This document shows, in pieces, positions 43,004 through 55,200 of a stretch of DNA of 64,000 nt; positions within the stretch are counted from its first letter, which is position 1; the number at the start of each line of letters is the position of its first letter. The stretch is from the NCBI GenBank assembly GCA_021234155.1, contig JAJEKV010000003.1, positions 31,235,166 through 31,299,165 of the forward strand, given 5' to 3'. Below the pieces are notes generated by a model. The model was not told where the DNA came from. It did no database searches and worked only from the letters and a program-made list of their open reading frames with translations. This DNA is from Isoetes taiwanensis. Taxonomy: Eukaryota > Streptophyta > Lycopodiopsida > Isoetales > Isoetaceae. The translations under genes and the position numbers were made by a program.

Positions 43004-45000
43004 TTGCGAGCTGGAAGGGGACTGTGTCAAGGATTGCAACCTGTGTGCAATGTTCCAAGGAAGAAAAAACAGCCCTGTCGAGCTTATACTAAGGCCAAGG
43101 CCAATACTGTCACTAGCAAAGCTCAAAGTACTTCCAGCCCGTCAGAAAAGGGCGAAAAGGGCCGCGCAACCACCCCACAGAGCAATGAATCGAGCTCTTC
43201 CTTTCTGGCGACGCAAATCAGGGGCCGAATGAAAGGAGAAGGGCGATTGTCGAGGCAGAAAAAAATTGGGAAATGCTTCAATTGTGGGTTCGATTCCATA
43301 GCCAAAACAGAGGCAAGATTGCCGTTAGTGCCGAGATTTTCATAGCAAATCTGTCTGGCCACTGAAGGGCGTATTCTTTCCAGTTACTTCAATCTCACGG
43401 ATACCAGGTTCATCAAAATTTGGCAGGTCATTTGCCAGGAGGAGCACGGCAAATGTTTTCTCAAATGCAACCAAGGCTTCAAAGTCACATCCTCCAAGGC
43501 TTGAAAATTGCACCAAGGCAATTAGGTCAATCTTTTGCAGGTTCTCCTTTGGCAGGAGCAATGGAGACTGGTGGACGGTATCCATTACCACCAACACATG
43601 CTGCCAAAGTGTATACAAGTTTTCATGCTTTACATTCAAGAACAGAGAAAGAGACCCCCTGTAAGTTTTGAGTCATATGGTATTGTTTGTTGTGGTCGTT
43701 AGGTTAGTATCTTTGGGTATCTATATATTACGAAAGTAACATTATTTTAAGTAGCCTACCATGAGGCGGTTTTCTATTTGCAAGGTTGATATATGACACA
43801 AATTTTTCTTACACGCATGGTCAACCACCGTGTGCAAGTGCTCAAAGATTCTCACCACGTTTTTTGCTCATTATTTCTTTGGCAAAACAGTTGCTTAGTT
43901 GTTTAACAATTGGCGTTCTCATTCATAGGTTTTTGGAGGAACTTGGTGCAGAAGTTTTTTTGCTCAAGGAGCAACAAAAGATGGTGTTTAACTAGCTATA
44001 ACAAATCACCGGTGGGGGGCGACATGCACAAGGACTCTTTCCCATGGTTGGTACCTTTATTTAAAGGAGTTTTTCTGTGCAAGTTAAGAATACTTCTTCA
44101 AAATTGCTAGTGAATGGCATGTTATGCTTGGATAACATGGTTGTGAAAAAAAAAAATTTCCATTGAATTGAACAAGCGTTTGTTTTATCAAGCAATTGTG
44201 GAGTCCTTATTATTTGTGCATCTTTGATTCATTTCAGATTATTGGCTTTGCAACCTTTGTGGTGTACAACCTGGTGGGGATTTGGTAAGTGAATTAGTCC
44301 GAAACAAAAGATGGCTCTTGTCCGAATAATTGTCCACATTGAAATGTTGTGTGAAGCATTTGTCTTTGATTACATTTTCTTCTACCGCAGAGTCAAGTAC
44401 GGATGTTTTGCCTCAGTATTCAAGATCAAATATGACGGTGGCTTGGTGGATGAATTGTTATTTTTAGATATTCCCACGTAGTATGTTGCATGACTTGTGG
44501 ATGCACTATTTAGATGATTCGTGACGTTTTTTTTCTCAAAAATTTTGCGTTTTTCCGGTATGTTGCTTTCGGCAAGCACGTGCTCCCATCTGGGAAGGTG
44601 GTCTTGGAGTATGCAAATGCATTCCATGAATCAGTGTTTCAGAATTACGAGTAAATTCCCTTCCCGATTAGTGGTTGTTGAACTTGATATATGTTTCCTT
44701 TTTACACCACCTATAGCTTGGAAGTTATGCCACATGGACATTTGTTGTCCCTTCCTTTCACATCTTACTCTGGGTTTGTTATGCGGGTTATGCGCTATGG
44801 GAAATTAAGGGTGACATTTGGCAACAATTTTAAGGTGCCACCATGTCTTTTTATTGTACTTATTACCTATAAGATGGCATGTTGTGCAACTGTATGCTAG
44901 AGTAATTTTATTTATTTCAATTGCGAGATCGTGTTCGGGAATTTTGTACAACGAATCATGAGGAAGTTGTTCCCCGCAAGAACACGCTTCAGGCTTCAAC
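43004..45000 (+). other. Exon-like pieces of an unrecognised gene
   Basis: Pieces with plausible coding sense on the plus strand: a Lys/Ser-rich frame 43004-43345 ending in KKIGKCFNCGF; a Gln/Pro-rich piece 43420-43667 (GGARQMFSQMQPRLQSHILQ, APRQLGQSFAGSPLAGAMET) with a donor-like CCCTGTAAGT; FLEELGAEVFLLKEQQKMV after an acceptor at about 43929; DYWLCNLCGVQPGGDL (44240-44287, then GTAAGT); VKYGCFASVFKIKYDGGLVD from about 44393; and RYVAFGKHVLPSGKVVLEYA from about 44560. They are in several frames. I cannot name the family. A 99-codon minus-strand frame overlaps 43340-43639. It may be a decayed gene or a captured transposon cargo. Confidence 0.3.
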
Positions 45001-45457
45001 GGTATTGTGATTTTGTTATTTCGTTTTTTTTGTGAATATCGCCTCTTTTAGCTTCCTTATAATTGGATGCTAAGATAATAGTGCTCAATCCGTAGAGGAC
45101 AAAAAAATAGATTCTATTGGATTACTCTTTGTAGCCATAGCATATAATCGATGCGTTGTTAACATAAAATCTTGAAGTGCTTTACATGTATTGCATTCGA
45201 GGGTTCGCCAGTTTAGCGAGCTTAGTGGCGGAATCGATCATGAAGGTTTTGATGAAGTGCCGAGAACTTGAAGTCCCATTGCCGCTCTATTGCTAAAGAT
45301 CCACGACCTTGGCGAGGATATTTAATTTGGGCTCAGATTAAACGCGCCATTTTAGTTTTGTGCATTGATGGTTTTCCCAGTCGTGCGCATTGATCTGGCA
45401 CATCTTAATCCTATGCCATAAAAGCATTTTTTTAAAAGCATGTGGAATTATAGGCTC

Positions 45458-45648
45458 TTTAGAGCAAAGGCGGGGTGCATCCACCTAGAAGGTTCTGAGA
45501 TTCAATTTGAACTGGAGATTGGAAATATGCTTGTTGATTTGTATTCAAATGTGGGTGCCTGGATGAAGCACATAGACTATTTCATAGATTGCAAGATTAC
45601 GATGTGGTATCGTGGGGGGCTATAATTGGGGGATGTGCTTGACATGAT
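45458..45648 (+). pseudogene. PPR pseudogene fragment
   Basis: AGCIHLEGSEIQFELEIGNM is followed by LVDLYSNVGAWMKHIDYF, then after a +1 shift YDVVSWGAIIGGCA and a stop. This is one S motif and the start of a P motif, clearly related to the 35465-39559 type but with a different PPR gene as parent (GxxH and IGNMLVDLY wording). Confidence 0.75.
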
Positions 45649-45949
45649 GCATGCAACGTTCCTCTAGAATACTTTGACAGCATGGATCATAGCCATCTAT
45701 ACTGCAATAACTCATTTTGAAAACCTAATCAGAGCAATTTCATTTGGGCAAAATGATGAATTAAGAATGTGAGCATGCTTTTATTTCTTCAAAATGGAGC
45801 TAGAACCCCTATGAATCAACATCCTGTAAAGAATTTGGGAGCGAAAACATTTGAAGGATTTTAATAGATGGATTTATATGAGAATGTGGTTTCTGCGAGG
45901 AAATGCCAAGAACTGTAAATGTATAGACGAGTTGGGGAAGAGAAACGTT

Positions 45950-45971
45950 CGCGGCGGCCTTGGCCGCCGCG
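45950..45971. other. Perfect 22-nt GC hairpin
   Basis: CGCGGCGGCC-TT-GGCCGCCGCG: ten G-C/C-G pairs with a TT loop, standing alone in an AT-rich stretch. Outside it, GAAACGTT and ATAAGTTTC extend a weaker stem. No terminator or gene is recognisable around it. Confidence 0.9.
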
Positions 45972-46646
45972 ATAAGTTTCTTGTAACTATAAAGCGGGTG
46001 CACAGTGACGCAGGCATTCTCGCAAAAAGAAATGTTGATGCATTCAAAAGTTGATGTGATTCATTAACGTTTGTTTTTGTTGTTAAATTTGTCTCAATTG
46101 TTATTGTTGTTGTTTTTAAATTTGTCTCAAAGGAGTCTTATCTTAGTCATATGGAGCAAGCTATTCTTATAGTCATGCGGAGAAAGTTATTCTGTTTAGT
46201 ATAGAAATAAAAGTAGCAACATGGAATTCAAGTATAGTTAACAACATCGGTCTAGTAAAGGGGACCTTAAAAAATTGTTCGAGGTCGTGAGTTCAAGTGT
46301 AGTCAAGATGTTCTATGGAAAAGACCTTAAATCTGCCACATATACAGAAAATGACATGCACGCAGCTTTAGCATATGGTATCGCGGCTATGTAGTGGTTT
46401 GGCTTCTATGTGATACAAAGAATGTAATGGATCTATTGTGCTCATGATGTGATGGTGAATAGATTGAGGTTCCTTCAATAAAAAATAAATAAAATAAAAT
46501 AACTAGCAGAAATACAAGCTTGACGCAAAGGTTTTGAATAAATTTTGTAACTCCATCATCAGTAGGCCTTAGGCCATGCCAATAGAAAAGAAAAGATGTT
46601 GGAGAGGGAGAAGACAGAAAGGGTTGTGCTTACATATAGTAAAATA
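45972..46646. other. Spacer, no gene recognised
   Basis: AT-rich with a doubled AAATTTGTCTCAA (about 46086 and 46119). No coding evidence. Confidence 0.45.
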
Positions 46647-46677
46647 CTAGAAACGTGCGCCCGGTGATAGCCAGGCA
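46647..46677 (-). mobile_element. Helitron 3' terminus (minus strand)
   Basis: Read on the minus strand: GCCTGG-CTATCA-CCGGGC hairpin, GCACGTTT, then CTAG (46650-46647) followed by T. Same architecture as the three plus-strand termini. The Helitron body would extend to higher coordinates. Confidence 0.72.
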
Positions 46678-46689
46678 TTACTTAGATGT

Positions 46690-47880
46690 GCGAAATCCAT
46701 AGCTGTAACAGAGGAGTCCAAATTTTCTCGAACTTCAAATTTCTTATGATCATCAATTTTCACTGGTGGAGGCGGCAGATCGGGATTAAGCATATGCAGA
46801 TCCGATAGTGAAACATGAAATACTGAATGTAGCCGAATAGCTGGAGATGAGGGACCTCGAGCCAGAATGCCGCATTACCGATTCGAACCATGATCTAGTA
46901 AGGTCCAAGGTGACGATAGTCAAGCTTGTTGCAGCGACGTGAGATAAAGTGGTCTCTACGTAGAAGCCATGCAAGGTCATCAACGGGTAACGTAGGAGCC
47001 TCCAGGCGATGTAAATTCACATCTTGAGCCCGCGAAAGGTGGTGCTAAATATCTGATTGAAGAATTTGAAAGCCGAGACTCAACACTAGGATTGATAATG
47101 TCATATCCCGTGACACTAAGAGATGACGAGGATGTTGGTCTGAATTCAAAAAATGGAGTCTGACCCATAGAAGCTTGTATTGAGTTACTATAAGCAAACT
47201 TAGCGAATAGAAGTCAATTGACCCAGTGATCCTGCTGGTAAAGCACCTCAAATATATTTGTTCTAGAGTCTGAGTGGTGTTCTTTGCTTGCCCATTACTT
47301 TCTGGATGACGATCAAAGGTCAACAAGCACTCAATATATAATAGCTCCAAAAGCCGCTTCCCAAAACCCGTGACAAACTAAGGTCTATGATCATGGATGA
47401 TAGTGTCTAACAATTCATAAAATCTGATACCTCACAAAGAAGAAGACTTGCTGCTCCCTATATAGTTATGGTGACATTGCAAGGAATAAAATGAGCCATG
47501 TTAGAGAAGCGATCAACGACGACTATAATGGCATTATGACCCAGAGAGAGTGGCAAATCCGGAATAAAATCCACATAAATACTCTTCCAAGGTCCATCTG
47601 GGATAGGCAGAGGCTGGAGAAGACTAGGAGGAAGATGTCTCAAACCTTCACTCAGTAGCAGATATCGCAAGATTGAATGGAAACTCCCAGGCCACTAATA
47701 CTTTCGACTAATAAGTTTGACTATTTCAAAGTGTCCGGCCAAAGGCGAGCCATAGAAGGCCTAGAGAACTCGAAGTCTAGAAGCAATATCTGGAATATAC
47801 AGAAGTCCATCACGGAACGGAAGTCCATCTCGAACATCAAAATGATCATAGTTCAACCGCCTTTGCTGAGAAGATGATGC
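46690..47880 (-). pseudogene. Ty3/Gypsy chromovirus fragment: integrase to pre-chromodomain
   Basis: From 47880 the minus strand reads FDVRDGLPFRDGLLYIPDIA and SPLAGHFEIVKLISRKY (HHCC region). It continues with [20 protein letters not shown] and [15 protein letters not shown] (DDE core start), RHPESNGQAKNTTQTLEQ, a LGPYQIMVRIGNAAFWLEVP GPY/F module, then IRLHSVFHVSLSDLHM and PPPPVKIDDHKKFEVRENLD. The last block is the lead-in to a chromodomain. The fragment ends there, directly beside the Helitron 3' terminus. Frameshifts are frequent. It differs in sequence from the element at 10597-21720. Confidence 0.85.
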
Positions 47881-49560
47881 TGAACCAAGATGTGAAAATA
47901 CTTTGATCCATGAGATCAGAGAGGAGAGACGCCCGAATAGACTCTAATAAGGATGTCTCACGAGGCCTCTCGAACAAGGTGAAGGCCCTAAGATGGAGCA
48001 GATAAAACCCTAGAATAACCTGCAATTGTTATATGAATCACAAAATAACTCAGTTCTAAAGCAACAAACAAAAGAATTAGTAAACAAATCCAACTCCAAT
48101 CCTCACAAGATGCTCATCCACCCAACTGGGCTCAACCAGAATAATAACTCTTTATCTTGACTTCAACAAGGATTTATCAAATCACAAGCAATGATGGCAG
48201 CTTATTCTAAGCATATCAAGCCCTAAAGGAAGATTTTGAGCCCAAGCCCTGACAGTAGCGGATTGCTTCAAATCTCCTTCCACATCTGCCTGCTTGCTTG
48301 GATTCTCCTCCATCTGCACACTTTTTATCAGGCATATTGTATGCGAAATTATAGATTCTAGAGAAGGACAACAGATCCTAGGTGTAGAAAATAAATAAGC
48401 GCCAGAGAGGTGGACGATTCAGAGAAGTGGACGGATTCAAAGAAGCAGAGTCTCACAGCATTTGGCGCATCTGGCTTCTTTGAAATCTCATGAGATCTTC
48501 TGCATTCAGCTTCTTCATCCCCGACTTCCAAATCCATGAGCCGACTTCCAAATCCCGGCTTCTTCTGCATGCCCCTCGACATCCTGATGGTTTCTCAAAG
48601 CCTTCTTAAACCGTTGGCAGTTCCAGCTGTTCTAGCTTGGGCTTGCAAAACAGATTTAAGAAAATTCATACGAGAAAAGCTCTAAGTAAACAGCTATGGT
48701 GGATCTGGCGTCTGAGGCAGCTCTGCTGGATTGATGATGTTGGATTGAAGCTTTGTTTTTGCATAGTCCTCCATTAATTGCCCCTTCCAGATCCTTATCC
48801 CTTGCACTCTCTAGTTTGGAGCTTCAATTCTGGCCTGCTCACCTCTAATTCTCCACCGTTTTTTCTTGCCTCTATTCCATTGCCTTTATTTTCTTTGTTT
48901 TCCCCTTTCTATGATGATAGAAGAGGATGATCCGTCGATTCGGTGTCAGTTCCTTTCACATTACTGATTCCTCCAGAAAATTTTGGCATGGTGGATCTGG
49001 GTTCTCTGCATTCATATCACATTCATGTTATCTTATGCCTTGCCATTATTCTTGAGAGGCACGTTCTGATACGAGAAACTTCAAGCAAGATATCCTCCAA
49101 GAAGCCCTGCCATAGCTTTCCAAGAAGCTTTAAGTGGTACAACAGGGTATTCGGCCCAAAGGTGTGTAAAAAATTTCAAAATTAAAATTTTGGGTGAAAT
49201 AAAAGTGGGGTTTGGAAAAGAACATTCAAAATTCAAATATAACCATCGTTCAATTAAATTGGAATTATGTCAACTCTAAAATCACACCAACCTGTGGTTG
49301 TTTTCTAGGGGATTTTTGTTTTTTTAATCTCTTTTCTGGACTTGATAAATCACATAAGATTGCAATTCCCATGTGTTGTTTTAGATGCGAATTGAAATAT
49401 GCAAAAATGAAGGACAAGTTGCTAAGATAGATGACATCAAAATTGAAGAGTATTGAGATGAAAATAATATGTTAGATGATAACAGATTGCATTATTTTCG
49501 AAGAACCCCAAAATTATGGATATATGACACGAATATCATAAAAAAAACATCATATATTCC
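47881..49560. other. Spacer, no gene recognised
   Basis: No domain recognised in the short frames. CCGACTTCCAAATC is doubled near 48520 and 48540. Part of this may be the 5' portion of the chromovirus relic or of the Helitron. Confidence 0.4.
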
Positions 49561-49577
49561 AATAAATCATTAAGGTA

Positions 49578-49877
49578 TCAATCCATGTTTTTCCACGTAC
49601 TTAAGAAGGTGGTTTCCATGTCAGCTGTTCTATCTAAATCTGGGTGTGAATCTAACACTTTACGCACTGTCATCTCCATAGCCAAATTACTTATAATAGG
49701 TATAAACTTCACCAAAAAATCATCGGTCGCAAATTTTTTTGGATCATAAGATGGTGGATTCAGGGCCTGCATTTGATTGTAGAAGCATTTGAGAGCATCA
49801 TCATCTACTATGATTATATCATCCTTATTCTGAATACCAAGTTTGTCCATCCTTATTAATGGTGACCCCTCCGTCAT
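49578..49877 (-). other. 99-codon frame, unrecognised
   Basis: An acidic, well-formed frame on the minus strand (DDIIIVDDDALKCFYNQMQA, then VRKVLDSHPDLDRTADMETT). No family recognised. It lies downstream of, and in sense with, the DUF7869-type relic and could be its 3' exon. Confidence 0.3.
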
Positions 49878-50353
49878 TTCTGACTTTTTTCAATGGTTCT
49901 TGGATAGTTAATTACAATATGCCATATTCCACTGGATCTCCGTTGGGATGATTCTTCGACCCTATTCCGTATTAAATGGTAGCAAATCATCGAAAAGCGA
50001 GCGAAAAAGAAATATTCCTCAAATATTCACTTCTTTTTTTTTTCAAAAAAAAAGGGGCTAAAATGAGAAAAAAAAGATATAAAATTGTATTTTGATCTTC
50101 CCTTCTCCCCCACCCCTCCTCCTCCAAATCACTAATTTTTGTGTGCAAAGAAAGAATTGACTATGTCAAAGTGATACTTTTCCTAGCAATTAGAATTTTC
50201 CTGAAGTATGTTTAAAAAGAACCTCTAATTTAAGAGAATATAACTTTTAACCAAAAATTGAAGTGAAATCTATAACTGAAATTATAGTATTTTCAAAAAT
50301 TGAAGATAAAATCTTCATATTCACGTGTAAAATTTATAGTCTTTCCCTAAGAC

Positions 50354-52145
50354 TCAATTATGTGCAAAAGTGTGAGGAGTGATGAGAGAGGGATCCAACA
50401 CATCATCATGCTCATTTATGCCTTCTTCATCACCTTCACTTCTTCCACTGTCACTTGAGGAAGTGCTTGAGTTATCTTCCTCGTCATTATCAACAGAGGA
50501 TGAAGCATTGTCACCCTCTTCTTCATCTTCTTCCTCGTAATTACAAGCCTTCTTAAGCAAGTTGATCATCCTTTTGCATGTACGATTGTCTCATTTCAAT
50601 TTGAAATCATAGCACAGTATACTCACTTACCGTAGGTCTAGTTCATTCCTACAACCCACTTTCTTGGCCTTTTTTCCCCTTTCCTTGACTTCTCATTTCT
50701 AACTCATACCTATCTTCCAAAGCATTTTCTAAATGCGTAGCAAGCAAGTGAATCTTGAGTTTAATCTCTAAACCTTCCTCTTTGATTGTGTTAAGTACTT
50801 TTGCCATCCAGAAAGGTGGCCCTTTTTTTATCCTCCTCAGTCGGAAGAGCAATCAGCATACCTTTGGCAATTTCTGTGATATTACCTGGAGGCTCATTCT
50901 TGCGTCTTAGTTCGAGGTACATGACTCGATCCTTGTCTTCCTGTACTGCAAGTGCTACTGTAGCATTGTTTGGACCTACCTGGTTCTTGGGTTGGTGGAA
51001 GGCGTTAAGGCCACACAAAAGATTCCTGCGACAGCCTTAGAGTCAGGTTTTGAATCAAAATCTTCTGTTCGAGAAAGAAAATTCTCCAGCACATTTAATC
51101 TTCTTCTACGAAGTACTTAAAGCTTGAGGAAATTTCATTTTCAATGGCTTTTAAGGATTAACTAGGATAGTTTTCTTCTGCTTTGGCTCTTTTGGATTTT
51201 TGAGAGGAAGTTGCTCAACACGTTCTACAAAGCAAGTGTCTGGAACAGAGTTAAGGACGCGCACTCCTTTGGTGGACTCTAGTCTTTAGTTGTGGTGTAC
51301 TTCAAGTAAAACTTGATCTGGTGTTGAAACATAAGTTCATCTAACTTGTTTACAACTTGTTCTCTAGTGGCATGTTGAGAGAGAACTAATTCTCTAAAGG
51401 AATGGGAATATAAGAGTCTTCAATGATTCGAACTAAAATAGGAAGACAAAAGGTCTTCTTCCTTCTAAGATGCACAAAAAATCTGTTGAACGTCTTGTTT
51501 ATTTGATCATGAGTGTGCCCTATCCGAGCTTTATTTTTTTGAAGATCCCTAGCTCCACTAGCATGGCACAGTAAGCAAAGAGTGTTTGATTTTTGTTCTC
51601 CTTGGTAATGTTGTCAAGTTGCAGGTAGAGCACTGGTAGTTCAGGTCACCATGTAAGTTAGGATACTTAAAAAAAACTATGCACTTTAGAGACATTCTTT
51701 GAAGACCATAGCTCCTCCAAGGTGGAACTTAAGAAAGCATTCCTCTGGCACATCTTTAGGAATATTCAAGAAATGATGTAGAGTTGTCTTTTTTTGATCC
51801 ATTCCATTAATTACAACAGATATATACTATAGTGAACATTCAAGAGCTTTTTTCCTGTGCTTAGCAAACTTCCTTCTCTCGGCTGCTTGTTGTTCATGGT
51901 GTTTATCAAGGCTCTGTTGCACAATATCTGTTGATGAAATCAGGTCAAAACAATTTTATGAAGCAAGTATGAGAATGAAGAACTTTAACCTATTTCTTTC
52001 GACCTTTGTCTTTGTAGTGACTCTTTAATTCTGCATACCTCAAGCAAATAGACATCCTGTGTTTTCGAGGAATTTTCACTTTCCAAAGTTGAGTGAAATG
52101 TGAGTAAGGGATGTGCTGAGACTGAATGCATGTCACTTTATATTC
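50354..52145 (-). pseudogene. DUF7869-type transposon-derived protein, decayed
   Basis: From 52145 the minus strand reads HIPYSHFTQLWKVKIPRKHR with MSICLRYAEL, then LDKHHEQQAAERRKFAKHRK and INGMDQKKTTLHHFLNIPKD. Next comes ECFLKFHLGGAMVF, then LPVLYLQLDNITKENKNQTL with FAYCAMLVELGIFKKIKLG, and after a frameshift IGHTHDQINKTFNRFFVHLR. The NGMDQ, LDNxxxENKN and GHTHDQI blocks are hallmarks, as I recall them, of the family listed as DUF7869, found in many eukaryotic DNA transposons. Downstream pieces on the same strand (TVALAVQEDKDRVMYLELRR, PPFWMAKVLNTIKEEGLE, ATHLENALEDRYELEM and an acidic Ser/Glu tail at 50354-50569) look like its C-terminal part. Many stops and shifts. Its 5' end is cut at the tail of LINE copy 3. 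Confidence 0.65.
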
Positions 52146-52185
52146 TTGGACGTTATTTTTCTTTGTGATTTTGTTAGTCAATTGA

Positions 52186-52269
52186 TATAGAATAGAATAG
52201 AATAGAATAGAATAGAATAGAATAGAATAGAATAGAATAGAATAGAATAGAATAGAATAGAATAGAATA
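52186..52269 (-). repeat. (TTCTA)n tail of LINE copy 3
   Basis: About 16 near-perfect AATAG units on the plus strand, i.e. (CTATT)n on the coding strand, directly after the LINE 3' UTR. Confidence 0.95.
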
Positions 52270-55200
52270 CATTTATGTCCCTTGTGCCATAAGGCCCCTG
52301 GACTTGTGTAGCATGGGCGAGCTCCCCAAAAGGGTGCTACTAGCACATCACGCTATTATAATGTAGCCTTTTCTGAAGGCTGACTTTTTCCTTTTAATAC
52401 CGGCATCCCGCTTTACCTCGGCTTCTTGGCCGTGCAGTGATGCGTCGTTATCAATCAACTTTTAGCTGAGCATTTTGTGTGAGGCTATATGACTCGTTTT
52501 GTACGGATCATATTACAAGCCCTCTTTCACTGTGTACTTCTCTCTGCGGTTCCGGTCGTCATTACGTGGATCGTACCGCGGGATCCCGTAGAATGATTCT
52601 CGTCATCTCCATCAAGATGTGGGTGGTTCCCCACCTTATATTTCTATATATCTGCCCACGATGTCTCCGTATATCGGGCAGTCACTAATCATATGGTTCT
52701 CATCCTCTATTCTCCCCCGTCCGCATTCCATTCTCGTTTATCCCTGTCCTCCTTGTCTACCCCTCTCCACTGTCTTTTTCGATTCTTAGATCATGGCTTC
52801 CCATCCTAAATCTGGCTAGTGTGTCCCTTCTGTTTTTCCCCAATATGTTATCCCGGTATATCTGATGTCCCATTTGTTGGTCTGGATTGAAAACTTGTAT
52901 GAGCCAGTCTGTCTTGGGTCCTGTATGCCTCTGCAGCCATGCTCTTGTCGCTATGTCTGCCCACTCCTCATTCATTCGCCCTCTTCTATTAGATCACTTT
53001 CGGGTTTAATCCCATCCGTGCGGTCCATGTTGCCACTTCTTTAAACCATCCGGTGCTTTTCGAGGATATGTGATTTTGCTGATTCTGTGATTGCAATGCT
53101 GGACAATTTTCCTTGTATGTCTCCCGCGTTGTCTCTGAGCAAGTACCTTATGGTTCTCTCCCATGCTCTCACTTCCATTGGTTTCTGCCCTGTCTCGAGG
53201 ACCATGATTGTCAGCGGTGTGTTTGTCCTTACCCGAATTCATGCGTGCCATTGCCTAAGTATTCCTTCTGCGCTTCCCGGTTTCTTTTTCGTTAAACTGG
53301 TCCCCATGCTTATGCTCGCATAACCGAAAGTGGTGGCTATTGCCGCATGAATAGATAACATTTGATGTCCCAATCGGTTATTCTACTTACATGAAGTTTT
53401 TTCATGTTAAAGTAGCTTCCTATAGCTGATTGGAATCTAGCGTTAGCTCCTTTGGCCCATTTCCTTCGTGCCATGCGATCATAACCTAGATATCTCAGAT
53501 ACGTTGGTTCCTCTATCTCTTCACCTTTATATCCGAAAGGTTTATGCATTCTTGTGTCCAAAGATGACTATCTTAGTTTTTGGTAGATTCACCGTTTGTC
53601 ACCAGTATCCTCACAGAATTGTTCTAGAATTTTGAGCAGTCTGTGCATTCCTTTGTTCTTTGTTGCCATCATACTAAGATCATCCGCATATAGCATTATC
53701 GGTACCTTCGTGTCTCCTAGTGTGGGGGCATACTCGTCTCCATCTTTGCTCGCTATGTACCTCAGAACGCTAGCGTCTATGTATATTCCAAGCGAGTTGG
53801 GGATAACGGGTAGCCCCCTTTTACACCGTTGTCCGTGATTATCGGCTGTCCTTCCTGTTCCATCTTAGCATACACCTTGTGGTATAGTCTTGCTATCGAT
53901 CCTACCATATTTCTCGGGGCTTGCATGTCCATCAATCTTTTTAGCAACTTCTCTCTCGGGACTGTATCAAATGCTTTTCTGAAATCTACAAAGCAGCAGA
54001 TTATTTTCCTTCCCTGCACTTTGTTCTGCTCTATTAATATCCGAAGGGTCACGAGGTGATCTGTGGTTGAGTGCTCCGGTCTGAACCCTGCTTGCCCCTG
54101 TGCTCTCATATTTCCTTCTTCTGCCCATTTCTTTAGTTTGTTATCCAATACCTTTCCAAACCATTTTGCGAAAATCGAGCTTACCATTATCGTCCTGTAA
54201 TTCCCTGGATCTTTTCTGTTTCCTGCCTTATGTAGAGGTATGACTCTATTGTATGTCCATCTGTCTGGAAGTCCTGTATGTATGATGCCATTGAAAATGT
54301 TCAGTAACTTTGTCTGTAGATTTCCGTTTCGGCACACTTCAGCTAGATTCCACGGTTAGTCCAGTATAGATCCAGGTGCTTTATGATTGGCCATCTGTTT
54401 AGGGCTAGCATTACTTCTAACATGTTGAAGCATGGTTTATATCGATCATCTTTGTATTGGTATTGGTCTTTGGAGGTGCCCCAATATCTTGTATAATTTG
54501 TCCAGGTAACTCTCCCATCCCTCGGGTTCCAATGTCATCTTGCTCGTTCTTTGTTTTCATATTGCCACCCCTCCTTTTGTTTTGAGTCCTCTCCAAAATC
54601 TTGGGGCTGTTTTTTCAAAGCATTTTCCCCATGTACCATTGGTGCTGTAACAGGTTATTGTATCTCTTCTTCTTCAGTAATCTTATGTATGCTGCCTTTT
54701 CTTCCCGGTATGTCTCCTTTCCCCTGTGTTTTCTTACATTTCTCTTGTATTCTCTACACTCGTCATCATACCATCTTTGAAGCTCAATGCCCCTGTTCTT
54801 CCTGATTTTGATCTTTTTCCCAAACACCCTCATTTGCTACCCTTACCATGATGTCATTTAGGGTGTTTAGTTCTCACTTACTGCTTGTGCTTTCCCCAGT
54901 TCCATTCTCCCATTTCCTCCTTGATCATTTGGGTGAAGGTTTCTGCGTATTTCTCCTGGAACTGAATCTTCACCCTGTCTTTATTATCTTCCTTTCTTTC
55001 TGTGCTATCTTTTTGTGGCGTTCCCCCTAGCCCGATTGTTAGTTTAATCGGTCTATGGCTTTCCCTTTTCCCAGTCGGCCATTCTTGTAGCATCAGTCTT
55101 TCTATCTTTTCCGCCGCTTGATCGTTCACAATTATATAATCCACTATGCTCTTACCATGTGTGTTTTGGCTCGTGAATCCTCCTGATCCCCTCCATTTTC

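Noticed and set aside
43340-43639. Minus-strand 99-codon frame (LLANDLPNFDEPGIREIEV)
   Set aside because: It overlaps a Gln/Pro-rich plus-strand piece with a donor site. Neither strand can be proven, so it is not called separately.
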